This document shows, in pieces, positions 7,378-16,906 of a stretch of 42,346 bases of DNA (the stretch's first letter is position 1; every line of letters starts with the position of its first letter). The DNA comes from Desulfuromonas sp. (GTDB lineage: Bacteria; Desulfobacterota; Desulfuromonadia; Desulfuromonadales; Geothermobacteraceae). The stretch lies in assembly GCA_002868905.1 (NCBI GenBank), contig PKUA01000014.1:1-42346 (forward strand), written 5' to 3'. The translations under genes were made by a program, and so were the position numbers. The notes under the pieces are model-generated. The model made no database searches and was not told where the DNA came from. It was given only the letters and a program-made list of their open reading frames with translations.

Positions 7378-7869
7378 ATGAATTTTCGGCCGAAAAAATA
7401 TTTCGATCAGAACGAACGGGGGGCGAGCGTCATCGAATTTGCCGTTATTCTCCCACTGGTGCTGATCATACTGTTCGGCATTCTGGAAGTGAGCCTGATC
7501 TTCGTGCAGGAACACCTGGTGGCAGGAGCGACTCGTGAAGGGGTCCGCATCGGCATCAAGGCGAACAACTTCAACTGCTTCGGCGGTAAACCGGGCGGCA
7601 GCGACTGCAAACCGGTGACCGACCGGAAAACGGCGGTCGAAACCTCGGTCAAGAACTACCTGAATGCTCTCTTCCTGGATGGCGACCTGACGATCCAGGT
7701 TCTTTCACCCGATAGCGACAATGAAGTAGCGCAGAAAATTTTGACTGTTATAGTTGAAGCAGACAACTTCTTTCCACCCCTGGTTTCGGCCCTGGTGCCA
7801 GTTTGGTCGCCCCCCGAGAAAATAGGATACACGGCTTCGGGGGCGTATGAGAACTCCCAGGAATATTAA
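7378..7869 (+). CDS. Second TadE-like pseudopilin (TadE/TadF type)
   Basis: The protein has 163 residues with the same architecture as its upstream neighbour: ERGASVIEFAVILPLVLIILFGILEVSLIFVQE, then GATREGVRIGIKA. In characterised loci TadE and TadF are paired minor pseudopilins; this gene takes the place of TadF, but the sequence alone only supports the shared TadE family. Two cysteines (residues 62 and 70 or so) may form a disulfide outside the membrane. It is likely anchored in the inner membrane and exported through a prepilin-like signal. It is followed 32 bases later by cpaB with a strong ribosome site. Confidence 0.85.
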   Translation: MNFRPKKYFDQNERGASVIEFAVILPLVLIILFGILEVSLIFVQEHLVAGATREGVRIGIKANNFNCFGGKPGGSDCKPVTDRKTAVETSVKNYLNALFLDGDLTIQVLSPDSDNEVAQKILTVIVEADNFFPPLVSALVPVWSPPEKIGYTASGAYENSQEY

Positions 7870-7901
7870 CCGGACAGGGGCAACCCTCAACGGAGGTTTC
7901 C

Positions 7902-8744
7902 ATGAAACGGTACGGCGCACTCATCGCCCTGGGACTCGCCATTCTCTTCGGCACCGTAGCAGTCGTGCTGACCAACCAGTGGCTCTCCTCTCAGCCTGGC
8001 CAAACCGCAACAACACAAGCCCCTGCCCAGTCCAAAACGGTTCCGGTCGTGATGGCGACGGAAGATCTCGGCATCGGATCACGTCTTTCCGACCAGAACC
8101 TGACTGTCACTCAGTGGCCTGAAGACCATGTCCCGCGCGGCGCGTTCAACTCAGTCGACCAACTCAGCGGTCGGGTGGCGGTGACCCCGCTAAGCGCCGG
8201 GCAACCGATCCTGGCGGCCGAACTGGCGGCGGCCGGATCCGGGGCCGGTCTGGTGGCGCTGATTGAGAAGGGGAAGCGGGCCATGGCGATCCGGGTCGAC
8301 GAGGTGACCGGGGTCGGCGGTTTCATCCTGCCCAACACCATGGTTGATGTGATCGGCGTGGAAAACCAGCGCGGTGGGGGTAAAACGGCCGAGACGATCC
8401 TGAAAAAGATCAAGGTCCTCGCAACCGCCCAGGAAACCTTCCGGGAGGAGGGGAAAGCCCAGGTCGTCCGGACCGTGACCATGGAGCTGACACCGAAACA
8501 GGCGGAAAAACTTGCCTTGCACACGCACCGCGGCAGCGTCCACCTGGTGCTGCGCAACCCGCTTGAAGAGGATACGCCCGAACCACCGAAAAAAGTTGCC
8601 AAGGCGCCATCCCGGCCGAAACCGACCCTGAAACCACGGGTTTATAAACCGGCGCCGGTGCCGTTCACGGTCGAGATCATTCGTGCCGGGCAGAGACAGT
8701 CGATGGACTTTAAAGATACCGAATCGGAAGATCGACTCAAATAA
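7902..8744 (+). CDS. cpaB: Flp pilus assembly protein CpaB/RcpC
   Basis: The protein has 280 residues: an N-terminal membrane segment (about 5-27), a SAF domain typical of CpaB (VPVVMATEDLGIGSRLSDQN, then LSGRVAVTPLSAGQPIL), and the RcpC/CpaB domain with the hallmark KRAMAIRVDEVTGVGGFILPNTMVDVIG. A Pro/Lys-rich linker (EPPKKVAKAPSRPKP) precedes a short C-terminal segment. CpaB is a periplasmic protein thought to act with the outer-membrane secretin of the Tad system. The gene has a GGAGG ribosome site and lies 18 bases upstream of cpaC, as in most Tad operons. Confidence 0.93.
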   Translation: MKRYGALIALGLAILFGTVAVVLTNQWLSSQPGQTATTQAPAQSKTVPVVMATEDLGIGSRLSDQNLTVTQWPEDHVPRGAFNSVDQLSGRVAVTPLSAGQPILAAELAAAGSGAGLVALIEKGKRAMAIRVDEVTGVGGFILPNTMVDVIGVENQRGGGKTAETILKKIKVLATAQETFREEGKAQVVRTVTMELTPKQAEKLALHTHRGSVHLVLRNPLEEDTPEPPKKVAKAPSRPKPTLKPRVYKPAPVPFTVEIIRAGQRQSMDFKDTESEDRLK

Positions 8745-8762
8745 CAGAGGGAGGAAACAACC

Positions 8763-10259
8763 ATGTCGAGAGCATTCTGGAGATTTCCTGCTGTCATCGT
8801 CGTCTCGCTGGCCCTGATCCTGACCGGCGCGACTCTGGGCCTGGCCGAGGATGTCGATCGGCAAACCCTCGGGCTGAAGTTGAACGGCTCGGAGCTGGTC
8901 ATGACCAAGTTCCCGTTCAAGAGGGTTTCGATTGCCAACCCGGACATTGCAGACGTGGTGGTCCTGTCGCCGCGCAACCTCTATGTCTACGGCAAGAAAG
9001 TCGGTTACACCAACATCATTCTCTGGGAAGAGAATAAAGGGAAAACCCTGCTTGACGTGGTCGTCTCTCTCGATCTCACCGGCCTCAAGGAGAGGATCTT
9101 CAAGCTCTATCCCGACCAGCATATTGAAGTTCACGGGACAGAAACAGGGATCGTGCTGACCGGCGAAGTCGCCGGCCCGTCCATTGTCGAACAGGTGATC
9201 CGCCTGGCACAGAGCTACCTGCCGAAAGAAGGCAGCGGCGAAAGCAGAGTTGCGGGAACCGGTCAGTCCGGCTTCGGCATCACCAACCTGCTGCGGGTTG
9301 GAGGGCATCAGCAGGTCATGCTGGAAGTCAAGTTCGCCGAAGTCCGGCGCAACTCGACCAAGGACTGGCAGGCGGCCATGGGACTGGCAGGTCTCGGCAG
9401 TGACTTCTTCGGAGCACTCGGCACCGGGACACTGGGAGTCGGCAACACAGGTGGTTTGGATTTTAATCCGGGCAGCCTGCTGCTGAACTTTGCCGGCAAT
9501 GCCGCCAACATCTTCGTCAATATCGACAACTTCACCGCCGCCCTGCAACTGCTCGAATCAGAGGGTTTGGCCCGCACCATGGCCGAGCCGCACCTGGTCA
9601 CCCAGAGCGGACAACAGGCGAGCTTCCTGGCGGGTGGCGAGTTCCCGGTGCCGGTCGCCCAGGACAACAACACCATCACGATTGAATACAAGGAATTCGG
9701 TGTCGGCCTGGTCTTCACCCCGGTGGTTCAGGCGAACGGTAAAATCACCCTCAAGGTCAATCCGAGCGTGAGTGCGGTCGCCTCGACCGAGAGCATCCCG
9801 TCCGGCATTCAGGGTGCTTCCTTCAACGTACCGAACCTGGTCACGCGAAAGCTCGACGCCACCGTCGAACTGTACGACGGGCAGACCGTTGCCATGGCCG
9901 GCCTGCTGCAGGATGACCTGCGGGAATCGATCAATAAGATCCCGGGACTGGGCGACCTGCCGATCCTCGGCTCGCTGTTCCGGAGCAACAGCTACATCAA
10001 TGAAAAAACCGACCTGCTGGTCGCCGTGACTCCTCATCTGGTCAACCCGGTCAAGGAAGGAACTCTCACCTTCCCGGGCGAGTACCTGGTGCCACCGAAC
10101 CGCTGGGAGTTCTACTTCGAAGGTCGCCTCGAAGGTCGCCGCGACATTGACCAGCCATCTTATTTCGATCCGCATCCGATGATGGCACCTGAAACCAATA
10201 CGGCCAACGCCTATGGGCTCGAGGGAGCTTTCGGCCATCAGCCGGTTACCACACGCTAA
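8763..10259 (+). CDS. cpaC: Tad pilus secretin CpaC/RcpA
   Basis: The protein has 498 residues with a signal peptide (1-28). The pilus/secretin N-domain follows (KRVSIANPDIADVVVLSPRNLYVYG), then a BON-like region (DQHIEVHGTETGIVLTGEV) and the secretin core (about 270-430), with the typical FLAGGEFPVPV, EYKEFGVGLVFTPVV and PGLGDLPILGSLFRS stretches and a final KTDLLVAVTPHLV. It forms the outer-membrane channel for the Flp pilus. The ATG follows GAGGGAGG. A short tail after residue 440 is not conserved-looking. Confidence 0.95.
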   Translation: MSRAFWRFPAVIVVSLALILTGATLGLAEDVDRQTLGLKLNGSELVMTKFPFKRVSIANPDIADVVVLSPRNLYVYGKKVGYTNIILWEENKGKTLLDVVVSLDLTGLKERIFKLYPDQHIEVHGTETGIVLTGEVAGPSIVEQVIRLAQSYLPKEGSGESRVAGTGQSGFGITNLLRVGGHQQVMLEVKFAEVRRNSTKDWQAAMGLAGLGSDFFGALGTGTLGVGNTGGLDFNPGSLLLNFAGNAANIFVNIDNFTAALQLLESEGLARTMAEPHLVTQSGQQASFLAGGEFPVPVAQDNNTITIEYKEFGVGLVFTPVVQANGKITLKVNPSVSAVASTESIPSGIQGASFNVPNLVTRKLDATVELYDGQTVAMAGLLQDDLRESINKIPGLGDLPILGSLFRSNSYINEKTDLLVAVTPHLVNPVKEGTLTFPGEYLVPPNRWEFYFEGRLEGRRDIDQPSYFDPHPMMAPETNTANAYGLEGAFGHQPVTTR

Positions 10260-10271
10260 AGGAGGCATCCG

Positions 10272-10547
10272 ATGAGACTGTTCATAGCATGCATGGCCGG
10301 AGCGATCCTTCTTGCGGGCTGCTGCGCCACCCCCGATGTTGACAGAGAGTATGGCATGGCCACCATGACCTCGCTGGCGGCCCAGATCGCCTACCCTGCA
10401 GGGCTCAATTCTGACAAAACACCGCAGGGGATGCCCGGTATTCACAGCGAGGCGATCATGGAAGCGTACCATGGTTCTTTCAATGACACCCAACAAGCCG
10501 ACGCGAGTGTGTTTGAGCTTGACCTGACCGGAGGGTCTTCGCAATAG
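10272..10547 (+). CDS. Small Tad-locus lipoprotein
   Basis: This 91-residue protein has a lipoprotein signal with a lipobox (LLAGC, Cys17) followed by CATPDVDREYGMATMTSLAAQIAYP. I do not recognise a named family. It occupies the position where other Tad loci carry CpaD/RcpB, the lipoprotein partner of the secretin, so a pilotin- or RcpB-like role is a reasonable guess from context only. It is much shorter than CpaD, which has around 200 residues. It has an AAAGGAGG ribosome site 12 bases after cpaC. Confidence 0.8.
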   Translation: MRLFIACMAGAILLAGCCATPDVDREYGMATMTSLAAQIAYPAGLNSDKTPQGMPGIHSEAIMEAYHGSFNDTQQADASVFELDLTGGSSQ

Positions 10548-10601
10548 GGGACCCGATCCGGATGCTGATGGATGGCCACAGAGGGAAGACAGGGCGTGAC
10601 G

Positions 10602-12302
10602 ATGAAACGATACATAGGTCAACAAACAGGTGCCGTAGCACCCCTGGTAGCGGTCCTGTTGGTCCTCATCATCGTCTGTGTCGCGCTGGTGGTCGATGCC
10701 GGCCATATGCACAACACCCGGATTCAGTTGCAACGGGCTGTTGATGCCTCCGCCCTGGCCGGCGCCGCCCAGCTGCTCGGCGACACGGACGAACAGACCA
10801 GGGCCATCGGCATCTCCCAGGCAACCGCCGTTGAGAACCGTGTCATAGGACGGAACGTGTCGCTGGCGGATGACGGCATCGTGGTCGAAGTCGGTTACTG
10901 GGACACCAGCGATGACGCCAAGCTGAACCAGGACCTTGACCCGAACACGGACGAGCGGTTCGCCCTGACCCCTCCCGAGGGACAGGAGGTCAATGCCATC
11001 AGAGTCAGCGCCACGACAACGGTCGATCATATTTTCTTCTTCTTCCGCGACTCAACCGACATCCACGCCAAGGCGATCGCCGTCAACGAAAAGATCAACC
11101 CGGTGCTGCCGCTGGCCGTGATCAGCTGCATTCCACCGACCGGCCCACAGGTCGGGGCGACTGACGTCTGCGGAATTGAACACTATTTTTATGAATCGAA
11201 CACCAACACCGCCGGGTGGACCGCCCTGACCCTCGGCGGCTCGGGGGGAGCGAGCGCGACCGAAATCCTGCAGCTGTTCGGCCCTGAAGGGAGGACCCTC
11301 TTCAACCAGATCGTCTCCCAACTCCAGGCCGAGGCCATCGATTCAGGACGCGCCGTACCGTTCGACCCGACCTACGCCGGTTGCGAATCGAACGACGGGA
11401 CCAATATCGATTGCGGCCTGAACAACCCGCTCAACGCATCGGGTGGAGGCGACTTTGCCCTGGTGGAAAGTGGCGATCCCCTGACACGCTACACGGCCCT
11501 GCCGAACCTGATTACCGATGATTCCGACGAGATACAGGCATTCAAAGATATCTTGTCCCAGGCCGAGTATGACGGTGCAGGAGGCCGCATCGACCACCTC
11601 CTTCAAGACGCAGCAGAAACGGACGCATCTTACCAGGCCCGGCTGCAAGATCTCTATGAGGGGACAACAAACCCCTACGGAGACGGCCGGTTCCAGCCCG
11701 ACCCGGTTTCCGGCGACGACCAGTTCATCATTGAGGACGGAGGTATCTATTCAGCCAACTTCGACCGGGTGATCGATTACGCCGGTTATCCGCCGGTCGA
11801 AGGGACAACCGGTTCCATGACCACGGTCATGGACGCATTGATCGAAGATATTGCCGCAGACCCGGATGGGAAAAAGGATGTCGAATTCAAGCAGAGCCTG
11901 ACCGATGAACACCAGCCGTTTGACCAGGACAACCAAGCTACGTCCAGCGGATTCGGCGACACCCTGCTGTTTACTATCCCGGTCATTTTTTCTCCGGAGT
12001 GCCCCTTCAACCCGAACACGGCCAACTCGACAGAATTCGAAAATCAGCTTCATTATGTCGGTCTCGCCAAGTTCCTGGTCACCCGCATCTGGAAGGGGCA
12101 GGACTGCTACGCGACGACTACTCCGGTCACCCTGGTCGGCAGTCCGTCCTGCGGCACCTTCGAACCGCCACTGATCAGCAGCCAGTTCGCCTGCCCGGTC
12201 GACAACACCCATCCCCCGCACGCGTTTGAGGGGCTGATCCGCCCACCGACGGCCGGGGACCAGAGCGAGGGGGCGTTCAGCACGGTATACCTGGTTCATT
12301 GA
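10602..12302 (+). CDS. tadG: TadG-like Flp pilus-assembly protein
   Basis: From the ATG at 10602 the protein has 566 residues. An N-terminal membrane helix (about 11-36, GAVAPLVAVLLVLIIVCVALVVDAGH) leads into the TadE/G N-terminal family motif RAVDASALAGAAQLL, followed by a DUF2134-like region (VEVGYWDTSDD, then AIRVSATTTVDHIFFFF). The remaining ~400 residues are a large extracytoplasmic domain with paired cysteines and no recognisable von Willebrand module. TadG proteins are inner-membrane-anchored minor components of the Tad apparatus. An upstream in-frame ATG at 10572 lacks a ribosome site, so the inner start is preferred. Confidence 0.85.
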   Translation: MKRYIGQQTGAVAPLVAVLLVLIIVCVALVVDAGHMHNTRIQLQRAVDASALAGAAQLLGDTDEQTRAIGISQATAVENRVIGRNVSLADDGIVVEVGYWDTSDDAKLNQDLDPNTDERFALTPPEGQEVNAIRVSATTTVDHIFFFFRDSTDIHAKAIAVNEKINPVLPLAVISCIPPTGPQVGATDVCGIEHYFYESNTNTAGWTALTLGGSGGASATEILQLFGPEGRTLFNQIVSQLQAEAIDSGRAVPFDPTYAGCESNDGTNIDCGLNNPLNASGGGDFALVESGDPLTRYTALPNLITDDSDEIQAFKDILSQAEYDGAGGRIDHLLQDAAETDASYQARLQDLYEGTTNPYGDGRFQPDPVSGDDQFIIEDGGIYSANFDRVIDYAGYPPVEGTTGSMTTVMDALIEDIAADPDGKKDVEFKQSLTDEHQPFDQDNQATSSGFGDTLLFTIPVIFSPECPFNPNTANSTEFENQLHYVGLAKFLVTRIWKGQDCYATTTPVTLVGSPSCGTFEPPLISSQFACPVDNTHPPHAFEGLIRPPTAGDQSEGAFSTVYLVH

Positions 12303-12359
12303 CAAGCAATTTTGCTCAATATGATTTGTTGACAATTGAATGACGGAGCAGGTGACTCT

Positions 12360-13538
12360 ATGGCAAAAAAACTTAAAATCGCATTGGAAATCAACGATTC
12401 AGACCTGACCAAAGAGGTCCAGGCCGAAATCAAAAATGTCGCCAACCTGGACGTGACCCGTTGGCAGAACAATATCGGTGAAAAAGGGGAACAGGCGACC
12501 AAGGTCGTTCCCCACATCATCATGATTCACGACAATCCGGCGATCGGCGATGCTCTCGAACGACTGCGGGCAATTCGTCGCGGTTTCCCGGCTGCCGTCA
12601 TTTTCCTGCTCTCGGACAACTCCTCACCCGAACGAATCATAGACGCCATGAAGGCCGGTGCGGCTGAATACTTTATTACGCCGCTCAAGGGGAAACAGCT
12701 GCAATTTGCCATCGAGGAAGTACGCGTCAAAATTTCCCAGGAAGAACATTCAAGCAACGGCGAGATCTACAGCTTCATCAGCAGTAAGGGGGGGCTCGGC
12801 TCAACCGTCATCAGCGTCAACACGGCGGTGGAGATGGCCATTGCCAAAGTCGGCCACATCGCTCTGTGCGACCTGAGCTGCCAATCGGGAGACAGTTCGG
12901 TTTTGCTCGACATGATCCCCGAGACCAACCTGGCCACCCTCTGCAACAACATTCACCGGCTCGATGTCTCCCTGCTGCACGGCTCTCTGGCGCGTCATGG
13001 CAGTGGCATCCACCTGCTGGCGGCCCCGTTCAAACCGGAAGAGAGTGAGGAGATTCATCCCGACAGTGTCGAGAAAGTCCTCGGTCTGATGAAATCCCTG
13101 TTCGACAAGATCATTGTCGACTGCAGCTCAATGTTCGTCGATGACAACACCATCAAGACCTTCGAAATGTCGAAGCAGATTTTCGTCGTGACCGAACTTT
13201 CGGTGCCGGCGATCCGCAACGCAACACGCTTGACAAAGTTGATTGCCGAAATCGGTATTCCCCTGCAGAAAGTTGAATACATTATCAACCGCTATCATCG
13301 CGGCGATTCCCTGACGGTCGATGAAGCTGAACGAAGCCTTGAGAAAAAAGCTTTTTGGATGATCCCGAATGATTTCAAGGACATCGTCTCGTCGATCAAC
13401 CGCGGGGTCCCGCTGGTGCAATACATGCCGCACGCCCCCTTTTCCACCAACATCAAGGCGTTCGTCGATAAGCTCCAACACCCTGAAAAACATGCTGCTT
13501 ACCGTGGGGTGCGCGGAGCCTTCGGACAGGCCATCTAG
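12360..13538 (+). CDS. cpaE: CpaE/TadZ-like localisation ATPase
   Basis: The protein has 392 residues from the ATG at 12360, which has AGGTGA five bases upstream; an upstream ATG at 12336 is less likely. The N-terminal receiver-like domain (about 1-125, [20 protein letters not shown], then [10 protein letters not shown]) is followed by a MinD/ParA-type domain beginning [20 protein letters not shown]. The deviant Walker A keeps the first Lys (KGG) but has Ser in place of the second Lys, as is common in CpaE. Later motifs are IIVDCSSMF and [15 protein letters not shown]. CpaE/TadZ marks the cell site where the Tad machine assembles. It is next to the secretion ATPase gene. Confidence 0.92.
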   Translation: MAKKLKIALEINDSDLTKEVQAEIKNVANLDVTRWQNNIGEKGEQATKVVPHIIMIHDNPAIGDALERLRAIRRGFPAAVIFLLSDNSSPERIIDAMKAGAAEYFITPLKGKQLQFAIEEVRVKISQEEHSSNGEIYSFISSKGGLGSTVISVNTAVEMAIAKVGHIALCDLSCQSGDSSVLLDMIPETNLATLCNNIHRLDVSLLHGSLARHGSGIHLLAAPFKPEESEEIHPDSVEKVLGLMKSLFDKIIVDCSSMFVDDNTIKTFEMSKQIFVVTELSVPAIRNATRLTKLIAEIGIPLQKVEYIINRYHRGDSLTVDEAERSLEKKAFWMIPNDFKDIVSSINRGVPLVQYMPHAPFSTNIKAFVDKLQHPEKHAAYRGVRGAFGQAI

Positions 13539-13546
13539 GAGGAACC

Positions 13547-14890
13547 GTGGCTCTTAAGGACCTGATCAAATCCAAGGAGAAACAGGCTCAGGACGACTTG
13601 GCCAGCACTGCGGAGAAAAGCGAGGCGTTCTACTCCATCCGTAATAAAATTCACGCCCGCCTGATTGAAGAGGCCAACCTCAAGGCATTGGAAACCATGC
13701 CGCGCGAGGAGGTCCGTCAGGAAGTCTTCCTCGTCGTCGAAGAACTCCTCAAGGAGGAGCGGGTTCTCCTCAACGATGAAGAGCGCGAAGCCCTCGCCAA
13801 GGAAGTCCTTGATGAACTCGTCGGCCTGGGACCGCTGGAACCCTTGCTGAAAGATCCGACCATCTCTGACATCCTTTGCAATTCCTATCGAAATGTCTAC
13901 ATCGAGCGGCGCGGCCTGCTGGAAAAAACCGATATCCGCTTTGCCGATGAACGGCATCTTCGCACCATCATCGACCGCATCATCTCCAGGGTCGGACGCC
14001 GGATCGACGAATCGTCGCCGATGGTCGATGCCCGGCTCGCCGACGGATCGCGCGTCAACGCGATCATTCCTCCGCTGGCCATCGACGGGCCGATGCTGTC
14101 GATCCGGCGCTTCGGAGTGATTCCCCTGACGATCGAAGACCTGATCAAGAACCACACCCTGACCGAAGAGATCGCCGAGTTTCTCGCCGGCTGTGTCAAG
14201 GCGAAACTCAACATCATGATTTCCGGAGGAACCGGGGCCGGAAAAACAACCCTGCTCAACGTCCTGTCGAGCTACATCCCGTTCAAGGAACGGATTATCA
14301 CCATCGAGGACTCAGCCGAGCTTCAAATGCAGCAGGAACACGTGGTTCGACTTGAGACCCGCCCCCCCAACATCGAGGGGCACGGACAGATCACTCAGCG
14401 CGATCTGGTACGGAACAGTCTGCGGATGCGCCCTGATCGAATCATTGTCGGCGAGGTTCGCGGCGAGGAGGCGTTCGACATGCTCCAGGCCATGAACACC
14501 GGCCATGAGGGCTCGCTGACCACCATTCACTCCAACTCTCCGCGCGACTCCCTGACCCGGCTCGAATCGATGATCCTGATGACCGGCATTAACCTGCCGG
14601 AACAGGCGATGCGCTTTATGATGTCATCCGCCATCGATATTCTGATCCAGGTTTCTCGCCTGACAGACGGGACCCGGAGAATGGTCTCCCTGAGCGAGGT
14701 CGTCGGCATGGAGGGGGAAATCATTACCCTCCAGGACATATTCCGCTTCGATCGACGCGGCCTCGATGCCGACGGCAAGGTCATCGGGAACTTCACGGCG
14801 ACCGGCATCCGCCCCAAGTTCGCCGACCGCATCGAAATGAGCGGCATCAAACTGCCGGAGAAGCTCTTCTCGCTCAACGTACCGCTATGA
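13547..14890 (+). CDS. cpaF: Tad secretion ATPase CpaF/TadA
   Basis: The 447-residue protein starts with GTG behind a near-perfect TAGGAGGA site. An N-terminal helical domain (1-150) precedes the type II/IV secretion ATPase core with Walker [14 protein letters not shown] (about 224-236), Asp box [12 protein letters not shown], Walker [19 protein letters not shown] and His box [14 protein letters not shown]. It is a cytoplasmic hexameric ATPase that powers polymerisation of Flp pilin. The gene begins nine bases after cpaE. Confidence 0.97.
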   Translation: MALKDLIKSKEKQAQDDLASTAEKSEAFYSIRNKIHARLIEEANLKALETMPREEVRQEVFLVVEELLKEERVLLNDEEREALAKEVLDELVGLGPLEPLLKDPTISDILCNSYRNVYIERRGLLEKTDIRFADERHLRTIIDRIISRVGRRIDESSPMVDARLADGSRVNAIIPPLAIDGPMLSIRRFGVIPLTIEDLIKNHTLTEEIAEFLAGCVKAKLNIMISGGTGAGKTTLLNVLSSYIPFKERIITIEDSAELQMQQEHVVRLETRPPNIEGHGQITQRDLVRNSLRMRPDRIIVGEVRGEEAFDMLQAMNTGHEGSLTTIHSNSPRDSLTRLESMILMTGINLPEQAMRFMMSSAIDILIQVSRLTDGTRRMVSLSEVVGMEGEIITLQDIFRFDRRGLDADGKVIGNFTATGIRPKFADRIEMSGIKLPEKLFSLNVPL

Positions 14891-14903
14891 CCGGGAGCGA
14901 ATC

Positions 14904-15881
14904 ATGGAAATGGTCAACCTGCTTATACTGATATCGGTCTTCCTGTTCACCTCTTCAATCATCGGCTGGGTCTACCTGGTGTGGACCGAAAGCAAATTCG
15001 CCGAAAAAGCAAGGGTGAAGAGAAGACTGCTCTATATCTCCGCTGGCAAGAAACATGGTGCGGAAAAACTTTCGCTCTACAAGAAAAGAACCTTGAGCGA
15101 AGTCGGAGCCTGGGAACGTTTTGTTCTGTCGATCCCGCGTATTTCGACCCTGGATCGTCTGCTGCTCAATTCCGGCGTGACCATGAGCGCCACCCTGTTC
15201 GTCCTGCTGACTATTTCACTCGGCGTCCTTGGCTACCTTGTCGGCTCGCTCTGGCTACCGAGCCAGCCGTCAGCCCTGGCGCTCGGGATCATGCTGATGG
15301 TCATTCCCTACATGTTCCTGAAAATCGCCGAGTCGAGGACCATGGGAAAATTCGAGGAACAACTCCCCGAAGGGCTCGATCTGCTGGCGCGTGCCGTCCG
15401 CTCGGGCCACTCCCTCTCTTCGGCGATGGAGATGGTCGCCAGCGAGATGGACCACCCGATCGGTCCCGAGTTTCGTGCCACCGTGGACGAAATCAACATG
15501 GGGCTCTCCCTGCAGGAGGCGCTGGCCAACCTGACCGGAAGGATGAAGAGCAGGGATTTGCGGTTTTTCGCCATCGCCATTCTGATCCAGCGCGAATCGG
15601 GCGGTAACATCGCCGAAATTTTCGACAACCTGAGCCGGATCATACGGGAGCGGATTCAGTTCCGCCGGCAAGTCAAGGCTCTAACCGCCGAAGGAAAGCT
15701 ATCAGGCATCATACTGGTGCTGCTGCCGATCGTCATGTTCCTTTACATTTACCTGATCAACTACGACTACATCTCGCTGCTGTGGCGAGATCCCCTCGGG
15801 CTTTACATGATCGGGCTGGCGGTGATCCTGCAAATTGTCGGGGTCATTTTTATCCGCCGGATCGTCAAAATTGAAATCTAG
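14904..15881 (+). CDS. tadB: Tad inner-membrane platform protein TadB
   Basis: The protein has 325 residues: an N-terminal helix (about 5-27), a helix pair near 95-135, a cytoplasmic T2SSF domain (about 160-275, LPEGLDLLARAVRSGHSLSS, then QRESGGNIAEIFDNLS), and two C-terminal helices. With TadC it forms the inner-membrane platform contacted by the ATPase. It is in the usual place after cpaF with a 13-base gap, and is followed ten bases later by tadC. Confidence 0.95.
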   Translation: MEMVNLLILISVFLFTSSIIGWVYLVWTESKFAEKARVKRRLLYISAGKKHGAEKLSLYKKRTLSEVGAWERFVLSIPRISTLDRLLLNSGVTMSATLFVLLTISLGVLGYLVGSLWLPSQPSALALGIMLMVIPYMFLKIAESRTMGKFEEQLPEGLDLLARAVRSGHSLSSAMEMVASEMDHPIGPEFRATVDEINMGLSLQEALANLTGRMKSRDLRFFAIAILIQRESGGNIAEIFDNLSRIIRERIQFRRQVKALTAEGKLSGIILVLLPIVMFLYIYLINYDYISLLWRDPLGLYMIGLAVILQIVGVIFIRRIVKIEI

Positions 15882-15891
15882 GATTCTGCCT

Positions 15892-16878
15892 ATGAATGCC
15901 ATATTCGAAATGTTAGGCCTCTCGAGCGGCAACACCGGGCAACTGGTCATCATGCTGCTGGTTTTTGTCACCGTGGTCATGCTGGTGGGAGCTGTCTACT
16001 TCCTGCTCACCAACCGCCGCATGGCACCTCAGCGCCTGGCGAGAATGACCGGAGAGGGAGACGATGAGGAAGCACCCGCATCTCACCTGATGGAGCAGAA
16101 ACGCGAAAGTGGTCTGTTCGGTAAGGTGACGTCATCAGCCAGCAAAGTCGCCGCTCCACGCCAGGAGGAGGGACGCCGCAGGTTGCGGCAGAAACTGGTG
16201 CAGGCCGGATTTCAGTCGCGCCAGGCGGTGACCAATTACATCGCCATCAAGGTCGTTCTCGCCCTGCTTTTTCCGGCCGTTTACATGTTCCGCAACCTTT
16301 TCTACAAAATCACCCCGGAAACGGCAGCGATCATGCTTCTGCTCGCCCTCGCCGGTTTTTTCCTCCCGACCATCTTCCTTCATCACCTGACCCAGAAACG
16401 GCAGCAGGGAATCGTGCTGGCGCTTCCCGATGCTCTCGACCTGATGGTGATCTGCGTCGAAGCCGGTCTCGGCCTCGACATGACCTTCAAGCGTGTCGGT
16501 GACGAGATGCTGGAGTTGAATAAAGACCTGAGCGACGAATTCTTCATGGTCACACGGGAGATTCGGGCCGGCGCCAACCGGGAGGACAGTTTCAAGCATA
16601 TGGCTTGGCGGACCGGTGTCCCGGAAATTCACAACCTCATGACCATTCTCACCCAGACGAGCCGTTTCGGCACCAGTGTCGCCAAGGCGCTGCGGGTGCA
16701 TGCTGATGCGATGCGGGTCAAGCGACGCCAGATCGCCGAGGAGCAGGCGGCCAAATCGGCAGTCAAGCTGGTCTTTCCGTTGGTCATGTTCATTTTTCCC
16801 ACGATCATTGTCGTGCTGGCCGGTCCGGCGGCGATTCGGATTATTCGTGTCCTCGTTCCGGCATTTTCCGGAGGCTGA
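15892..16878 (+). CDS. tadC: Tad inner-membrane platform protein TadC
   Basis: The protein has 328 residues from the ATG at 15892, which has AGGA upstream and lies just after the tadB stop; an upstream in-frame ATG would overlap tadB and lacks a ribosome site. One helix (about 15-40), a linker, a helix pair (115-165) and the T2SSF domain follow (LPDALDLMVICVEAGLGLDM, then ILTQTSRFGTSVAKALRVH, AEEQAAKSAVKLVFPLVM). It partners TadB in the inner-membrane platform. Confidence 0.94.
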   Translation: MNAIFEMLGLSSGNTGQLVIMLLVFVTVVMLVGAVYFLLTNRRMAPQRLARMTGEGDDEEAPASHLMEQKRESGLFGKVTSSASKVAAPRQEEGRRRLRQKLVQAGFQSRQAVTNYIAIKVVLALLFPAVYMFRNLFYKITPETAAIMLLLALAGFFLPTIFLHHLTQKRQQGIVLALPDALDLMVICVEAGLGLDMTFKRVGDEMLELNKDLSDEFFMVTREIRAGANREDSFKHMAWRTGVPEIHNLMTILTQTSRFGTSVAKALRVHADAMRVKRRQIAEEQAAKSAVKLVFPLVMFIFPTIIVVLAGPAAIRIIRVLVPAFSGG

Positions 16879-16906
16879 GCCTCATTCCCAAGGAGCCTGT
16901 TATTTC

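Noticed and set aside
8190-9548. Long minus-strand frame (452 codons) across cpaB/cpaC
   Set aside because: It is a shadow of high-GC coding sequence on the plus strand where both genes have clear family motifs.
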